Shown here: positions 8,539 through 17,278 of the stretch, in pieces
How the letters are laid out: every line of letters starts with the position of its first letter
Position numbering within the stretch: position 1 is the first letter of the stretch
DNA from: Sphingosinicella terrae
Lineage (GTDB): Bacteria; Pseudomonadota; Alphaproteobacteria; Sphingomonadales; Sphingomonadaceae
Direction: 5' to 3'
NCBI RefSeq assembly: GCF_003347635.1
Contig: NZ_QDFY01000011.1
Coordinates: 1-64,000, forward strand
DNA: 64,000 bases
Notes under the pieces: generated by a model
The model's database searches: none
Seen by the model: the letters and a program-made list of their open reading frames with translations, nothing else
What the model was told of the DNA's origin: nothing
Position numbers and translations under genes: made by a program

Positions 8539-8624
8539 CGTCATCCCAGCGCAAGCTGGGATCTCAATGCCTTGCGGGCGCGGCGAACATGGGAAATGAG
8601 ATCCCGGCATTTGCCAGGATGACG
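8539..8624. repeat. Compound REP-like inverted repeat
   Basis: Nested arms: CGTCATCC (8539-8546) pairs with GGATGACG (8617-8624), and GGGATCTCA (8558-8566) with TGAGATCCC (8597-8605). A local hairpin TCCCAGC-GCAA-GCTGGGA (8544-8561) lies inside. It sits between the convergent typA and DUF4253 genes and could terminate both. The GCGCAAGC core matches the element at 6269-6286. Confidence 0.7.
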
Positions 8625-8669
8625 AGAAGGGGAGGGTGACGGTCCGGTCTCCTGGAGCGGACTCCCCCC

Positions 8670-9509
8670 TCAATCCCACCAGAAGTACCACCAGTCCGAG
8701 ATCATCAGGATGGCGGCGAGGGTCGACAGGTCGCCGGCGCCCTGGAGGACGACGTCGGGACAATAGACGAAGAATTCGCGCGCCAGAGCGAGCGCCTCGT
8801 CGCGGGTCGTTGGTCTGCGCGCCACGCGCAGCTCGATCGTGTCGCCGTTCATCGCGACGAGCTCGGCGCCGAACCTTGCCCGCCAGCTTTTCAGCGCCGC
8901 GACATGATATTCGCTCGGCAGGCACTCGTTCCAGCCGCCCCAGTGGAACAGCGCCGGGATCTCGGCGCCGTCGCGCGCCGGCAGGCGCAGGAAATTGGCT
9001 CGGGGCAGCGGCTCGCGATCCGTCGCGCGCCAGGCGAGGCAGGGCCCGTCATTGGGCGCGACGTCCTCCGGCTCCGGCCATTGCCCGAGCGGCGCCTCCA
9101 GCTCTTCCTCCAGGTCGGGAACGGGATCGCCGAGGACCGCGCACAGGCGCTCCAGCTCGTACCGCCGCCGCTCGGAGAAACAGCGCGGAACCTCCAGCCC
9201 GGCGGCCGTCTCCAGCATTTCCGCGACCGTGCGCTCGTCCTGGCTCCATTGCTCGGCCAGCCTGATCAGGCCCTCGTCGTCGCCGACCAGGAGCGGGTAG
9301 CCGCCGCCGTCCGTGCGAAGCCGGCTCCAGGTCGACATTGCGTCCTCGCCTCTTACCTGAAGGCGCTCGAACGGCAGCGCCTCGACGAGCATCCGGTCCC
9401 CCTCCGACAGGGGATCGCCGGGCATGCGATCGCGCCACGATTCGCCCTCGATGCCGCTGCCGAACTGCGACAGCAGCCGCTGGAGCCAGTCCGCCTTGGC
9501 GTCGCTCAC
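8670..9509 (-). CDS. DUF4253 domain protein
   Basis: A 279-residue soluble protein. The C-terminal part carries the DUF4253 features: H-W-G-G-W-N-E-C, then V-A-A-L-K-S-W-R-A-R-F-G-A-E, an E-L-R-V-A-R-R-P segment, F-V-Y-C-P-D-V-V, and a tryptophan-rich end W-W-Y-F-W-W-D. The N-terminal third is not recognised. The biochemical role of this family is unknown; members often occur in immunity-like or stand-alone settings. The next gene on the strand is an EVE-domain gene, separated by about 40 bases, so the two may be co-transcribed with the EVE gene first. Confidence 0.75.
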   Translation of the reverse strand: MSDAKADWLQRLLSQFGSGIEGESWRDRMPGDPLSEGDRMLVEALPFERLQVRGEDAMSTWSRLRTDGGGYPLLVGDDEGLIRLAEQWSQDERTVAEMLETAAGLEVPRCFSERRRYELERLCAVLGDPVPDLEEELEAPLGQWPEPEDVAPNDGPCLAWRATDREPLPRANFLRLPARDGAEIPALFHWGGWNECLPSEYHVAALKSWRARFGAELVAMNGDTIELRVARRPTTRDEALALAREFFVYCPDVVLQGAGDLSTLAAILMISDWWYFWWD

Positions 9510-9548
9510 GCTGCCGGGCGCTCCGGCGCCGCCGCGATGCCGCCGCGG

Positions 9549-9950
9549 CTACGCACCCGCCATCTCCAGCAGCTTGCGCCATTCCTCGTCGCGCACCGGT
9601 GCCACCGACAGGCGCGACTGGCGGATCAGCTCCATCTGCGCGAGCGCCGGCTCGGCCTTGATCTCCTTCAGCGTCACCGGCCGGGCGAGCGGCCGCACCG
9701 GCTCGACCCGGACCGAGACCCAGTCATTGTCCTTGGGATCGGGCTGGCCCTCGCGGACGATCCGCATGATCCCGACCACCGCCTTGTCGGCCATGCTGTG
9801 ATAGAAGAAGGCCTCGTCGCCCGCCTTCATCGCGCGCAGGTGAAGCCGCGCGGCATTGTTGCGCACGCCGTCCCATTCGGTGCCGCCGTCGCGGACGAGG
9901 TCCTGCCAGCTGTAGGAGGTCGGTTCCGATTTCATCAGCCAATAGGCCAT
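9549..9950 (-). CDS. EVE-domain protein
   Basis: A 133-residue single-domain protein opening M-A-Y-W-L-M-K-S-E-P, then W-D-G-V-R-N-N-A-A-R, A-F-F-Y-H-S and V-G-I-M-R-I, the classic EVE/PUA-like pattern shared with thymocyte nuclear protein 1. EVE domains recognise modified bases in DNA or RNA. The W-D-G-V-R-N and Y-H-S segments line the base-binding pocket in the family. It is upstream of the DUF4253 gene on the same strand and divergent from the lipoprotein gene at 10010. Confidence 0.92.
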   Translation of the reverse strand: MAYWLMKSEPTSYSWQDLVRDGGTEWDGVRNNAARLHLRAMKAGDEAFFYHSMADKAVVGIMRIVREGQPDPKDNDWVSVRVEPVRPLARPVTLKEIKAEPALAQMELIRQSRLSVAPVRDEEWRKLLEMAGA

Positions 9951-10009
9951 GTTGCTTGCCTGCTCCGTTCCTATCGCCTTTGCCGGACTATCCCGTTAGA
10001 GGATCGGCC

Positions 10010-10528
10010 ATGAGGGCTCAATCATGGTCGATGGCCGGATGGCCGCTGCTGCTGCTCGCTGCCTGCGGCGAGCCGGCGGTGGTGAACGAGACCGGCCAGG
10101 GCTCGACCACGCCGCCTTATGTGCGCGCCGAGACCAGCCCTTCCTTGCTCGCCGATCTCGTCCAGCCCGTCCGCGTCGGCGAGCTCGGGCCGAGCTTCGC
10201 CGCCTGCAACGCCCGCGGCGCCACCCGCGACCGCGTCACCGGCGGACCGGTGCCGGTGCGGGCGGCGCCGTTCGAGCAGAGCGACGTCATCGCGCAGCTG
10301 GCCGGCGGATCCGAATTCTTCATCTGCTCGCGCACCAACGATCAGAGATGGTTCGGCATCGTCTATGACGAAGGCGGTCGGGCGACGGACCGCTGCGGCG
10401 TCTCCAATCCGATCCCGTCGCGGCGCAACTATCAGGGCCCGTGCGCCGCCGGCTGGATTCCGAGCGCCTCGGTGCGGCTGATCTCGGGCGTGCCGCATCA
10501 GCTTCCAGTTGACGAGTCCGCCAACTGA
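10010..10528 (+). CDS. Lipoprotein with an SH3-like domain
   Basis: A 172-residue protein. The ATG at 10010 has AGAGG seven bases upstream. The N-terminus has a short hydrophobic run ending L-L-A-A-C, a lipobox with the lipidated cysteine near residue 19, so it should be anchored in an envelope membrane. The remainder contains a segment like a bacterial SH3 domain (V-P-V-R-A-A-P ... I-A-Q-L-A-G-G ... G-W-I-P-S-A-S-V). Four further cysteines in that part could form disulphides. No precise function is known. Confidence 0.7.
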   Translation: MRAQSWSMAGWPLLLLAACGEPAVVNETGQGSTTPPYVRAETSPSLLADLVQPVRVGELGPSFAACNARGATRDRVTGGPVPVRAAPFEQSDVIAQLAGGSEFFICSRTNDQRWFGIVYDEGGRATDRCGVSNPIPSRRNYQGPCAAGWIPSASVRLISGVPHQLPVDESAN

Positions 10529-10821
10529 TTGAATTCGGCGACGAACCGAAAAGGTTCCGCAGCTCATCGCTTCATCCGCCCCGCCCACCGACTCCGGCCG
10601 CCGCCGGGGTTGAGCCGAAGCGATCGATCGGCCATCTGCCCAATCACTGAGAGCGAGCGGGAGCCGCCACAGCCCGAACGGGTGTCGCGCCGACAGGGCG
10701 CGACGTGGATCGCGGGGAGCGATCCGCACCGGCGGGCGGCGGCCAAGCCAGACGGGGAAGCCTTGAGCCGGAATGCATCCGCATCCGCCGGACCAGCCAA
10801 CCGCATTTGAAACGGAACTAG
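10529..10821. other. Gene-free stretch with two hairpins
   Basis: About 290 bases without a supported gene. It contains two successive perfect hairpins: GTCGCGCC-N5-GGCGCGAC (10684-10704) and GATCGC-GGGGA-GCGATC (10708-10724). They could be part of a structured leader of the downstream cell-wall hydrolase gene or a small RNA; nothing more can be said from sequence. Confidence 0.35.
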
Positions 10822-11514
10822 ATGATCCGCAAGGTTCGGGTCGCGGGCATTGCCGCGGCTGCCATGATCTTTGCCGCGGCAGCGGCTTGGGGTGATCCGC
10901 TGCAAGCCGGCGCGGGCGACGCGCCGACGGCGAGCGTCCACTTTCTCGACCATGCCGGCGCCGACGTCGAGGTCAGCGATCTCGGCCTCAACGACGTCGG
11001 CGGCTCCGCCACGACGTCGGATCGCGAGCTGAGTGCCGATGTCCGCATGGCCGTCGACCATCTGTTCGGCCTCGCCGATGCCGGGCTGCCGCAGCCCCGC
11101 AGCCTCGGCGAGCTCGTCCAGTCCTTCGCCGACGTCGAGACCGCGGGGCGCGAGCAGGATTGCCTCGCCAGCGCCGTCTATTTCGAGGCGCGCGGCGAGC
11201 CGATCGAAGGCCAGCTCGCGGTCGCGGAGGTCGTGCTGAACCGGACCCGCTCCGGCCGCTACCCGGGCACGATCTGCGAGGTTGTCACCCAGCCCTGGCA
11301 ATTCTCCTTCGTACGCCGCGGCATCATTCCCGCCGCCAACCGCCAGTCCGAGGCCTGGCGCCGCGCCGTCGCCATCGCCCGCATCGCCGAGATCCGCGCC
11401 AGCCGGCTGCTTCCCGAGAACGTGCTTTGGTATCATGCCGACTATGTGAGCCCGAGCTGGGGCCGCCGTCTCGCCCGCAATACCAAGATCGGGCTCCACA
11501 TCTTCTACAGCTGA
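10822..11514 (+). CDS. SleB-type cell-wall hydrolase (Hydrolase_2 family)
   Basis: A 230-residue protein with an N-terminal hydrophobic export signal (residues 1-24). The C-terminal half holds the SleB/Hydrolase_2 domain: D-C-L-A-S-A-V-Y-F-E-A-R-G-E-P (about 114-128) with the glutamate expected to be catalytic, then V-A-E-V-V-L-N-R-T, P-W-Q-F-S-F and N-V-L-W-Y-H-A-D-Y. Family members are lytic transglycosylase-like enzymes acting on peptidoglycan. In non-sporulating alphaproteobacteria they are thought to remodel the wall. It is followed by a strong hairpin terminator. Confidence 0.88.
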   Translation: MIRKVRVAGIAAAAMIFAAAAAWGDPLQAGAGDAPTASVHFLDHAGADVEVSDLGLNDVGGSATTSDRELSADVRMAVDHLFGLADAGLPQPRSLGELVQSFADVETAGREQDCLASAVYFEARGEPIEGQLAVAEVVLNRTRSGRYPGTICEVVTQPWQFSFVRRGIIPAANRQSEAWRRAVAIARIAEIRASRLLPENVLWYHADYVSPSWGRRLARNTKIGLHIFYS

Positions 11515-11539
11515 TCGGGCGGCGCATGCCGTTCCCGGA

Positions 11540-11565
11540 GGGCCGCCGTCTCGCGACGGCGGCCC
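11540..11565. terminator. Bidirectional terminator between sleB-like and alkB-like genes
   Basis: GGGCCGCCGTC-TCGC-GACGGCGGCCC is a perfect 11-bp stem with a four-base loop, followed by TTCTC on the plus strand. It fills the 54-bp gap between two convergent genes. Confidence 0.7.
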
Positions 11566-11568
11566 TTC

Positions 11569-12147
11569 TCATGCGGGCGTCCGCATCGTCCTCAGCGTGA
11601 TCGAGTAGCGCAAGGCGGCGACCGGCGGGATGCTGTGCTCCCACTCGCTCCGCGCGGGCCCGCGCAGCAGATAGGCCGAGCGCGGCGCCGTCGTCTGCGT
11701 GAACCTCTCCCATTTGTCGCCGCGCCGGCGCCGGAAGCGCAGCGGCGCGGGCGCGCCCAGCGAGATGCCGATGACGTCGTCGAACACCGGCCGGTCGCGG
11801 TGCCAGCCGAGCGCGGCGCCGACATCATATTCGATCAGCAGCGCATGCTCGAACGCCTCGGGCTCCACGCCGGCGAAGACGGCGGCGCGGGCGCGCACCG
11901 GCAGCAGCCATTCCGGCATCGGCTCGGCCTGCGCCAGGCCGCTGCCGTCGAACCGGTAGGCCCAGCCGAACGACACCGTCCGCCGCTTGCCGATGAAACC
12001 CTGGAACTCGAACGGCTTGAACGGCAGCGCCTCGAGATGGCGGATCAGCATGCTCTCCTCGTCGCCGGAGAGGAAATCCGGCTGGTAGCGCAGGCCTTCC
12101 GGCACGGCCGGGTCGGCACCGAACAGATCCGCCTGCAAGAGGTTCAT
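11569..12147 (-). CDS. AlkB-like 2-oxoglutarate/Fe(II)-dependent dioxygenase
   Basis: A 192-residue protein starting at the ATG preceded by GGGGAAG. The iron ligands are His116 and Asp118 in W-H-R-D, and His171 in W-E-H-S; the 2-oxoglutarate-binding arginine lies in L-R-Y-S-I-T-L-R (Arg180, with Arg186 nearby). The N-terminal part has the nucleotide-recognition lid segment with [10 protein letters not shown]. Family members remove alkyl groups from DNA or RNA bases by oxidation. It is divergent from panB, with about 75 bases between starts, and shares the terminator with the upstream convergent gene. Confidence 0.9.
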   Translation of the reverse strand: MNLLQADLFGADPAVPEGLRYQPDFLSGDEESMLIRHLEALPFKPFEFQGFIGKRRTVSFGWAYRFDGSGLAQAEPMPEWLLPVRARAAVFAGVEPEAFEHALLIEYDVGAALGWHRDRPVFDDVIGISLGAPAPLRFRRRRGDKWERFTQTTAPRSAYLLRGPARSEWEHSIPPVAALRYSITLRTMRTPA

Positions 12148-12222
12148 GCTTCCCCAACGCGCGGCCGCGCCAACCGGCTGCGCCTTTTGCCACCGTGCGC
12201 GCGATCGGCTAATCCCGTTGCC

Positions 12223-13098
12223 ATGTCCACCTACACGATCGACACCGCCACCAGCCGGGCGACGCCGACGCCCGCGCCGATGAAGCGCCTGACGGCTCCG
12301 GCCATCCTCGCCCGCAAGGGCGGCGAGCCGATCGTCGCGCTGACCGCCTACACGATGCGGATGGCGCAGCTGCTCGATCCGCATTGCGACCTGCTGCTCG
12401 TCGGCGACAGCCTCGGCCAGGTCATTTACGGTCTCCCCTCGACCATTCCGGTGAGCCTCGAGATGATGAGCGCCCATGCCGCGGCGGTGGTGCGCGGATC
12501 CTGGCATGCCCTCGTCGCCGTCGACATGCCCTTCGGCTCCTACGAGGAGAGTCCGATGCTGGCCTTCCGCAATGCCGCCCGGCTGCTCAAGGAAACCGGC
12601 GCCGCCGCGGTCAAGCTCGAGGGCGGCGAGGCGATGGCCGAGACCATCGCCTTCCTCGTCGCGCGCGGCATTCCGGTGGTCGGCCATGTCGGCCTCACCC
12701 CGCAGGCGGTGAACGCCCTGGGCGGCTACCGGGCGCGCGGCCGCGACGATGCCGAGGCCGACAAGATCCTCGCCGACGCCCGCGCCGTCGCCGAGGCCGG
12801 CTGCTTCGCCCTCGTCCTCGAAGGGGTGATGGAGGAGATTGCGGTGGAGGCAACCCGGGCCGTGCCCTGCCCGACCATCGGCATCGGCGCCTCGGCCCGC
12901 TGCGACGGCCAGATCCTGGTCACCGAGGACATGATGGGGCTGTTCGAGCGCACGCCGCGCTTCGTCAAGAAATATGGCGACCTCGCTTCGGAGATCGGCG
13001 CCGCGGCGAGCGCTTATGCCGAGGAGGTCAGGCGCCGCGCCTTCCCGACCGAGGACCAGACCTACCGCGCCCGGCCGGACTCCCCCGCCGGGACGTGA
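12223..13098 (+). CDS. panB: 3-methyl-2-oxobutanoate hydroxymethyltransferase
   Basis: A 291-residue cytosolic enzyme that transfers a hydroxymethyl group from 5,10-methylene-tetrahydrofolate to 2-oxoisovalerate, the first step of pantothenate synthesis. The TIM-barrel motifs are clear: [20 protein letters not shown] with the metal-binding aspartate, [14 protein letters not shown], and P-T-I-G-I-G-A-S. Length fits the family. No panC or panE lies beside it here. It starts at the ATG at 12223; the frame extends upstream but only through the alkB divergent region. Confidence 0.96.
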   Translation: MSTYTIDTATSRATPTPAPMKRLTAPAILARKGGEPIVALTAYTMRMAQLLDPHCDLLLVGDSLGQVIYGLPSTIPVSLEMMSAHAAAVVRGSWHALVAVDMPFGSYEESPMLAFRNAARLLKETGAAAVKLEGGEAMAETIAFLVARGIPVVGHVGLTPQAVNALGGYRARGRDDAEADKILADARAVAEAGCFALVLEGVMEEIAVEATRAVPCPTIGIGASARCDGQILVTEDMMGLFERTPRFVKKYGDLASEIGAAASAYAEEVRRRAFPTEDQTYRARPDSPAGT

Positions 13099-13118
13099 GG
13101 CCTTTTCCTTCGCCCGAG

Positions 13119-13183
13119 CCGCCGGTAAGGAGCGCAGGGAGCGCGTCCTCACCGCCGGTAAGGAGCGCAGGGAGCGCGTCCTC
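13119..13183. repeat. Tandem 32-bp repeat
   Basis: Two identical 32-base copies (13119-13150 and 13152-13183), each beginning CCGCCGGTAAGGAGCG, separated by one base. They lie in the panB to TPR-gene gap and are bracketed by TTCGCCCG (13109-13116) and CGGGCGAA (near 13190-13197) in inverted orientation. The transcript could fold here. Confidence 0.85.
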
Positions 13184-13221
13184 GGGCGGGCGGGCGAAAG
13201 GCTCCCCTTTGAATTTGGAGA

Positions 13222-13974
13222 ATGGGTTTGGCGATCAAGCCGAATGAGTCCGACACGTTCCTGAGGGAAGTGGACGAGGAGCTGCGCAAGGAGCGGCTCA
13301 ACCATTTCGTCGCCCGCTACGGCTGGTGGATCCTCGCAGCGATCGTCCTCGTCCTCGCCGCGATCGGCGGCTATTTGTGGTGGCAGCATCGCCAGCAGGT
13401 CGAGGCGGGCCGACAGGGCGCCGCCCTGCTCGATGCGCTCGACAGCCTCGAGAGCGGCAACCGCGCCGCCGCCGCGCCGAAGGTGGCCGAGCTCGCCCAG
13501 AGCAATGTCGAGGGCTACCGCGCCGCCGGCCTGTTCGCCCGCGGCACCGCCGAAGCCGAGGCCGGCAATGCCGCCGCCGCGGCGGCGACGTTCAAGTCGA
13601 TCGCCGACAATGGGGACTTCGCGGAGCCCTACCGGCAGGCCGCCCTCGTCCGCCAGACCATGCTCGAGTTCGACCGTCTCCAGCCGCAGGCGGTGATCCA
13701 GCGGCTCGGGCCGCTCGCCCGCCCCGGCCAGGCCTGGTTCGGCACCGCCGGCGAGATGGTCGCGGTCGCGCATCTGAAGATGGGCCGCGCCGACCGCGCC
13801 GGGCCGCTCTTCGCCCAGATCGGCCGCGACGAGAGCGTTCCGTCCTCGATACGTACAAGGGCCATTCAGATGGCCGGGTCTCTAGGAGTCAATGCGATGC
13901 CGGAAATCCCGGCCCCCGGTGCAGCGGCGCAGGCGCCGGCCGCTCCGGCCGAAACGAGGGAAAAAGCCGAATGA
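13222..13974 (+). CDS. YfgM-like membrane-anchored tetratricopeptide protein
   Basis: Up to 250 residues. The ATG at 13222 has GGAG only one base away, whereas an in-frame TTG at 13228 is seven bases from it, so the true start may be TTG with the protein beginning M-A-I-K-P-N. A cytoplasmic start containing F-L-R-E-V-D-E-E-L is followed by one membrane helix (about residues 35-54), then alanine-rich helical hairpins of TPR type. In enterobacteria YfgM works with the Sec-associated chaperone network next to BamB. Here too it precedes bamB, with start and stop overlapping (ATGA). Confidence 0.85.
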   Translation: MGLAIKPNESDTFLREVDEELRKERLNHFVARYGWWILAAIVLVLAAIGGYLWWQHRQQVEAGRQGAALLDALDSLESGNRAAAAPKVAELAQSNVEGYRAAGLFARGTAEAEAGNAAAAAATFKSIADNGDFAEPYRQAALVRQTMLEFDRLQPQAVIQRLGPLARPGQAWFGTAGEMVAVAHLKMGRADRAGPLFAQIGRDESVPSSIRTRAIQMAGSLGVNAMPEIPAPGAAAQAPAAPAETREKAE

Positions 13975-15290
13975 AGCGTGCCATCATTGCGCTGACCATC
14001 GCCAGCCTGCTGTCCGGATGCGGACTCTTCGGCGGCCGGCGGGGGCCGACCACGCCAACGGTGGGCGAGCGCAAGGCCGTCCTGGCGCGCGAAGGCGCGG
14101 TCGAGGCCGATCCGGCTTTGGCCGACATCCCGGTGACCGTGCCCGGCCCGTTCGTGAACCCGGACTGGCCGCAGCCCGGCGGCAATCCGTCCAAGTCGAT
14201 CGGCCATATCGCGCTCGGCGACAGTCTCAGCCAGGCCTGGAGCGTCAGCATCGGCGAAGGCAGCAGCGCCCAGGCGCGGCTCGCCGCCGAGCCGGTCGTC
14301 GCCGACGGCCGCATCTACACGATCGACACGCGGGCCACGGTCCGCGCCTTCGACGCCAATACCGGCGCCGTCTTGTGGTCGACGCAGGTCCGCGGCGAGA
14401 ATTCGCCGAGGGAGACCCTGTTCGGCGGCGGCGTCAGCTTCGACGGCGGCCGGATCTACGCGACCAACGGCGCCGGCGATGCGGCCGCGCTCGACGCGGC
14501 TACCGGCGCCATCCAGTGGATCGTCAAGCCCGGCGGCCCGCTCCGCGGCGCCCCGACGATCGGCAACGAAAACGTCTATGCGGTGAGCCAGGACAACCAG
14601 CTCTACGCGCTCAACGCCGCCGACGGCGAGACCCGCTGGACCGGCTCGGGCTCGTTCGAGCTCGCCGGTGTCTTCGGCGCGGCCTCGCCCGCCTTCGCGC
14701 AGAGCACCGTCGTCGCCGGCTTCTCCTCGGGCGAGCTCACCGCCTATCGCTACGAGAACGGCCAGGTCGTCTGGCAGGACGCGCTCGCGCGGACCGGCGT
14801 GAGCACGATCGTCGGCAACATCTCCGACATCGACGCCGATCCCGTCATCGACCAGGGCCGCGTCTTCTCGGTCGGCCAGGGCGGCCGCATGGTCGCGGTC
14901 GAGCTGATCACCGGCCAGCGCGCCTGGGAGATCAACATCGCCGGCATCTCGACGCCCTGGGTGGTCGGCGACTGGGTCTACGTCGTCACCGATCAGGCGC
15001 AGCTGCTGGCCGTCGCCCGCGCATCGGGCCGGATCCGCTGGATCTCGCAACTGCCGCGCTATCGCGATCCCGAGGATCGCGAGGGGCCGATCTTCTGGCG
15101 CGGACCGGTCCTCGCCGGCAACCGCCTGATCCTGACCAGCTCGCGCGGCCAGATCGCCTATGTCTCGCCCAGCGACGGCACCATCCAGTCGACCACAGAG
15201 GCGCGGACACCCTTTTCGCTGCCGCCGGTCGTCGCCAACAACACGCTCTACGTGCTCGACGACGGCGGCCGCCTGACCGCCTGGCGTTAG
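13971..15290 (+). CDS. bamB: Outer-membrane protein assembly factor BamB (PQQ-like beta-propeller)
   Basis: A 439-residue lipoprotein: M-K-R-A-I-I then a hydrophobic run ending L-S-G-C, with the lipidated cysteine at about residue 17. The rest is a series of PQQ-like propeller blades with repeated motifs such as I-Y-T-I-D, G-A-V-L-W-S-T, L-Y-A-L-N-A-A-D-G-E-T-R-W and L-Y-V-L-D-D-G-G-R. BamB scaffolds the BAM complex that inserts beta-barrel proteins into the outer membrane. The order TPR protein, bamB, der is conserved widely, and its start overlaps the TPR gene stop. Confidence 0.93.
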   Translation: MKRAIIALTIASLLSGCGLFGGRRGPTTPTVGERKAVLAREGAVEADPALADIPVTVPGPFVNPDWPQPGGNPSKSIGHIALGDSLSQAWSVSIGEGSSAQARLAAEPVVADGRIYTIDTRATVRAFDANTGAVLWSTQVRGENSPRETLFGGGVSFDGGRIYATNGAGDAAALDAATGAIQWIVKPGGPLRGAPTIGNENVYAVSQDNQLYALNAADGETRWTGSGSFELAGVFGAASPAFAQSTVVAGFSSGELTAYRYENGQVVWQDALARTGVSTIVGNISDIDADPVIDQGRVFSVGQGGRMVAVELITGQRAWEINIAGISTPWVVGDWVYVVTDQAQLLAVARASGRIRWISQLPRYRDPEDREGPIFWRGPVLAGNRLILTSSRGQIAYVSPSDGTIQSTTEARTPFSLPPVVANNTLYVLDDGGRLTAWR

Positions 15291-15354
15291 CGGGAGGCAG
15301 GGCAGTCCGCCCCCCTCGGTTGACCGCCCCCGCGCGAGCGGGCAGGGGGCCGGC

Positions 15355-16704
15355 ATGTCCAAGAAGCCGACCGTCGCGATCGTGGGCCGGCCCAATGTCG
15401 GCAAGTCGACCCTGTTCAACAGGCTGGTCGGCAGGAAGCTGGCCCTGGTCGACGACCGGCCGGGGGTGACCCGGGACCGGCGCGAGGGCGACGCCGTGCT
15501 GCTCGGCCTCGAATTCCGGGTGATCGACACCGCCGGCTACGAGGACGAGGATCCGCAGACGCTTCCGGGCCGGATGCGCGCCCAGACGATCGCCGCGGTG
15601 CGCGAGGCCGACGTCGCCTTGTTCCTGACCGACGCGCGCGCCGGCACGACTCCCCTCGACGAGGAGATCGGCCGCTGGCTGCGCTCGGAGACCACCCCGG
15701 TCATTCTCGCCGCCAACAAGGCGGAAGGACGCGCCGGCGAGGCCGGAATCCTCGAGGCCTATGGCCTCGGCTTCGGCGATCCGATCCCGCTCAGCGCCGA
15801 GCATGGCGAGGGCGTCGTCGACCTGTTCGAGCATCTGCGGCCCCATGTCGAGCGCGAGGAAGACGAAGAGGAAGTCGCGGAGGAGGACGAGGCCGAAGGG
15901 CCGCTCAAGCTGGCCATCGTCGGTCGGCCCAATGCGGGCAAGTCGACCCTGATCAACCGCATCCTCGACCAGGAGCGGCTCATCACCGGCCCGGAGGCGG
16001 GCATCACCCGCGATTCGATCGCCATCGACTGGGAATGGGAGGGGCGGCCGGTGCGGCTGATCGACACGGCCGGGATGCGCAAGAAGGCGAAGGTCGAGGA
16101 CAAGCTCGAGCGTCTCTCGGTCGCCGACGCGCGCCGCGCCGTCGATTTCGCCGAAGTCGTGGTGCTGCTGCTCGACGGCACGCGCGGCCTTGAGGCGCAG
16201 GATCTCAGGATCGCCTCGGACGTGCTCGACGAAGGCCGCGCCCTCATCGTCGCGATCAACAAATGGGACGTGGCCCAGGAGCCGAGCAGCCTCTTCAACG
16301 GCATCAAGGCGGCGCTCGACGAGGGACTCTCCCAGGCTCGCGGCGTGCCCTTGCTCACCGTCTCCGGGATGACCGGCAAGGGCATCGACTCGCTGCTCGC
16401 CGCCGCATTCGAGATCAGGCAGGCCTGGTCGCGGCGGGTCTCGACCGGAATCCTCAACCGCTGGTTCAGCGACGCCGTGGCCCAGAACCCGCCGCCGGCG
16501 CCGGGGGGAAAGCGGATCAAGCTTCGCTACGTCACCCAGGTCGGCACCCGGCCGCCCAGCTTCGTCATCTTCGGCAACCGCACCGACCTCCTGCCGGAAA
16601 GCTATCGTCGCTATCTGGTCAACGGCCTGCGCCGCGAGCTCGACTTCGGCGCAGTGCCGGTGCGGCTGACGATGCGCAATAGCCGCAACCCTTTCGAAAA
16701 GTGA
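15355..16704 (+). CDS. der: Ribosome biogenesis GTPase Der (EngA)
   Basis: A 449-residue protein with two consecutive GTPase domains, the hallmark of Der. The first P-loop G-R-P-N-V-G-K-S-T is at residues 11-19 and the second, G-R-P-N-A-G-K-S-T, begins at residue 190. Each is followed by its D-T-A-G and N-K-x-D/E motifs. An acidic linker (E-E-D-E-E-E-V-A-E-E-D-E-A-E) joins them, and a KH-like domain ends the protein. Der helps mature the 50S subunit. It lies 64 bases after bamB, probably in the same operon. Confidence 0.97.
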   Translation: MSKKPTVAIVGRPNVGKSTLFNRLVGRKLALVDDRPGVTRDRREGDAVLLGLEFRVIDTAGYEDEDPQTLPGRMRAQTIAAVREADVALFLTDARAGTTPLDEEIGRWLRSETTPVILAANKAEGRAGEAGILEAYGLGFGDPIPLSAEHGEGVVDLFEHLRPHVEREEDEEEVAEEDEAEGPLKLAIVGRPNAGKSTLINRILDQERLITGPEAGITRDSIAIDWEWEGRPVRLIDTAGMRKKAKVEDKLERLSVADARRAVDFAEVVVLLLDGTRGLEAQDLRIASDVLDEGRALIVAINKWDVAQEPSSLFNGIKAALDEGLSQARGVPLLTVSGMTGKGIDSLLAAAFEIRQAWSRRVSTGILNRWFSDAVAQNPPPAPGGKRIKLRYVTQVGTRPPSFVIFGNRTDLLPESYRRYLVNGLRRELDFGAVPVRLTMRNSRNPFEK

Positions 16705-16717
16705 CGGCTTCGCGGAT

Positions 16718-16734
16718 GTAAACGCGCTGTTTAC
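16718..16734. promoter_or_regulatory. Palindrome upstream of the Hpt gene
   Basis: GTAAAC-GCGCT-GTTTAC is a perfect inverted repeat about 50 bases upstream of the Hpt start and just after der. It could be an operator or a small hairpin; no T-run follows. Confidence 0.3.
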
Positions 16735-16781
16735 CAGTGAAGGTTACGTTCCGGAATGCGCGGCGCGGCAAGGAACGTACC

Positions 16782-17213
16782 ATGGAGAACGCTCCTCGAA
16801 CTTTGATAGATTGGGCCGAATTCGCCCGCATGCGCTCGATGCTCGGCGCCGACTTCATCCGCATCCTCGGTTATTTCCGGGAGGACGGTGAGAAATCGGT
16901 CGTGCGCATCGAGGATGCGATGCACCGGCGCGACGCCGCCGCCTTGGTCATCCCCGCCCACACGATGAAGACGGAGGCGCGTCAGTTCGGCGCGCGCCCG
17001 CTCGGCGATCTTGCCGAGGAGATCGAGCATGCCGGCCGCCGCGCCGTCGAGTCGCGGCATTTCCCGGACGACATCCTGCCGCAGGTGGTGGCGCTGCGTC
17101 AGCTCTATCGCGACACGATGGCCTTGTTCGAGCAGGAGACCAACCCGCTCGTCGCCCGCCGCCCGACCTTCGGCCGCGCCGCGCCGAGCAACCAGGAATT
17201 CGGCCGGCTCTGA
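16782..17213 (+). CDS. Hpt-domain (histidine phosphotransfer) protein
   Basis: A 143-residue protein consisting mostly of one four-helix Hpt domain. The motif I-P-A-H-T-M-K-T-E-A-R-Q-F-G-A contains the phosphorylatable His60. The ATG at 16782 has AAGGA ten bases upstream. Hpt proteins pass phosphate between hybrid kinases and response regulators; no kinase or regulator lies beside it, so the partners are unknown. In alphaproteobacteria such proteins may feed CtrA-type relays, but this one lacks any feature proving that role. Confidence 0.85.
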   Translation: MENAPRTLIDWAEFARMRSMLGADFIRILGYFREDGEKSVVRIEDAMHRRDAAALVIPAHTMKTEARQFGARPLGDLAEEIEHAGRRAVESRHFPDDILPQVVALRQLYRDTMALFEQETNPLVARRPTFGRAAPSNQEFGRL

Positions 17214-17278
17214 TCCGGCGCGCCGGGTGCCGCTCAGCCGGTCGCGGCCGGTGCCGGCGCGGAGTCCCAGGACAGACT

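Noticed and set aside
13119-13183. Possible CRISPR array
   Set aside because: Two copies with one spacer base only; no unique spacers and no cas genes.
11569-13773. Extension of the alkB-like frame to 734 codons
   Set aside because: Only the last 192 residues show the dioxygenase fold; the rest is antisense to panB and the TPR gene. The start at 12147 has a ribosome site.
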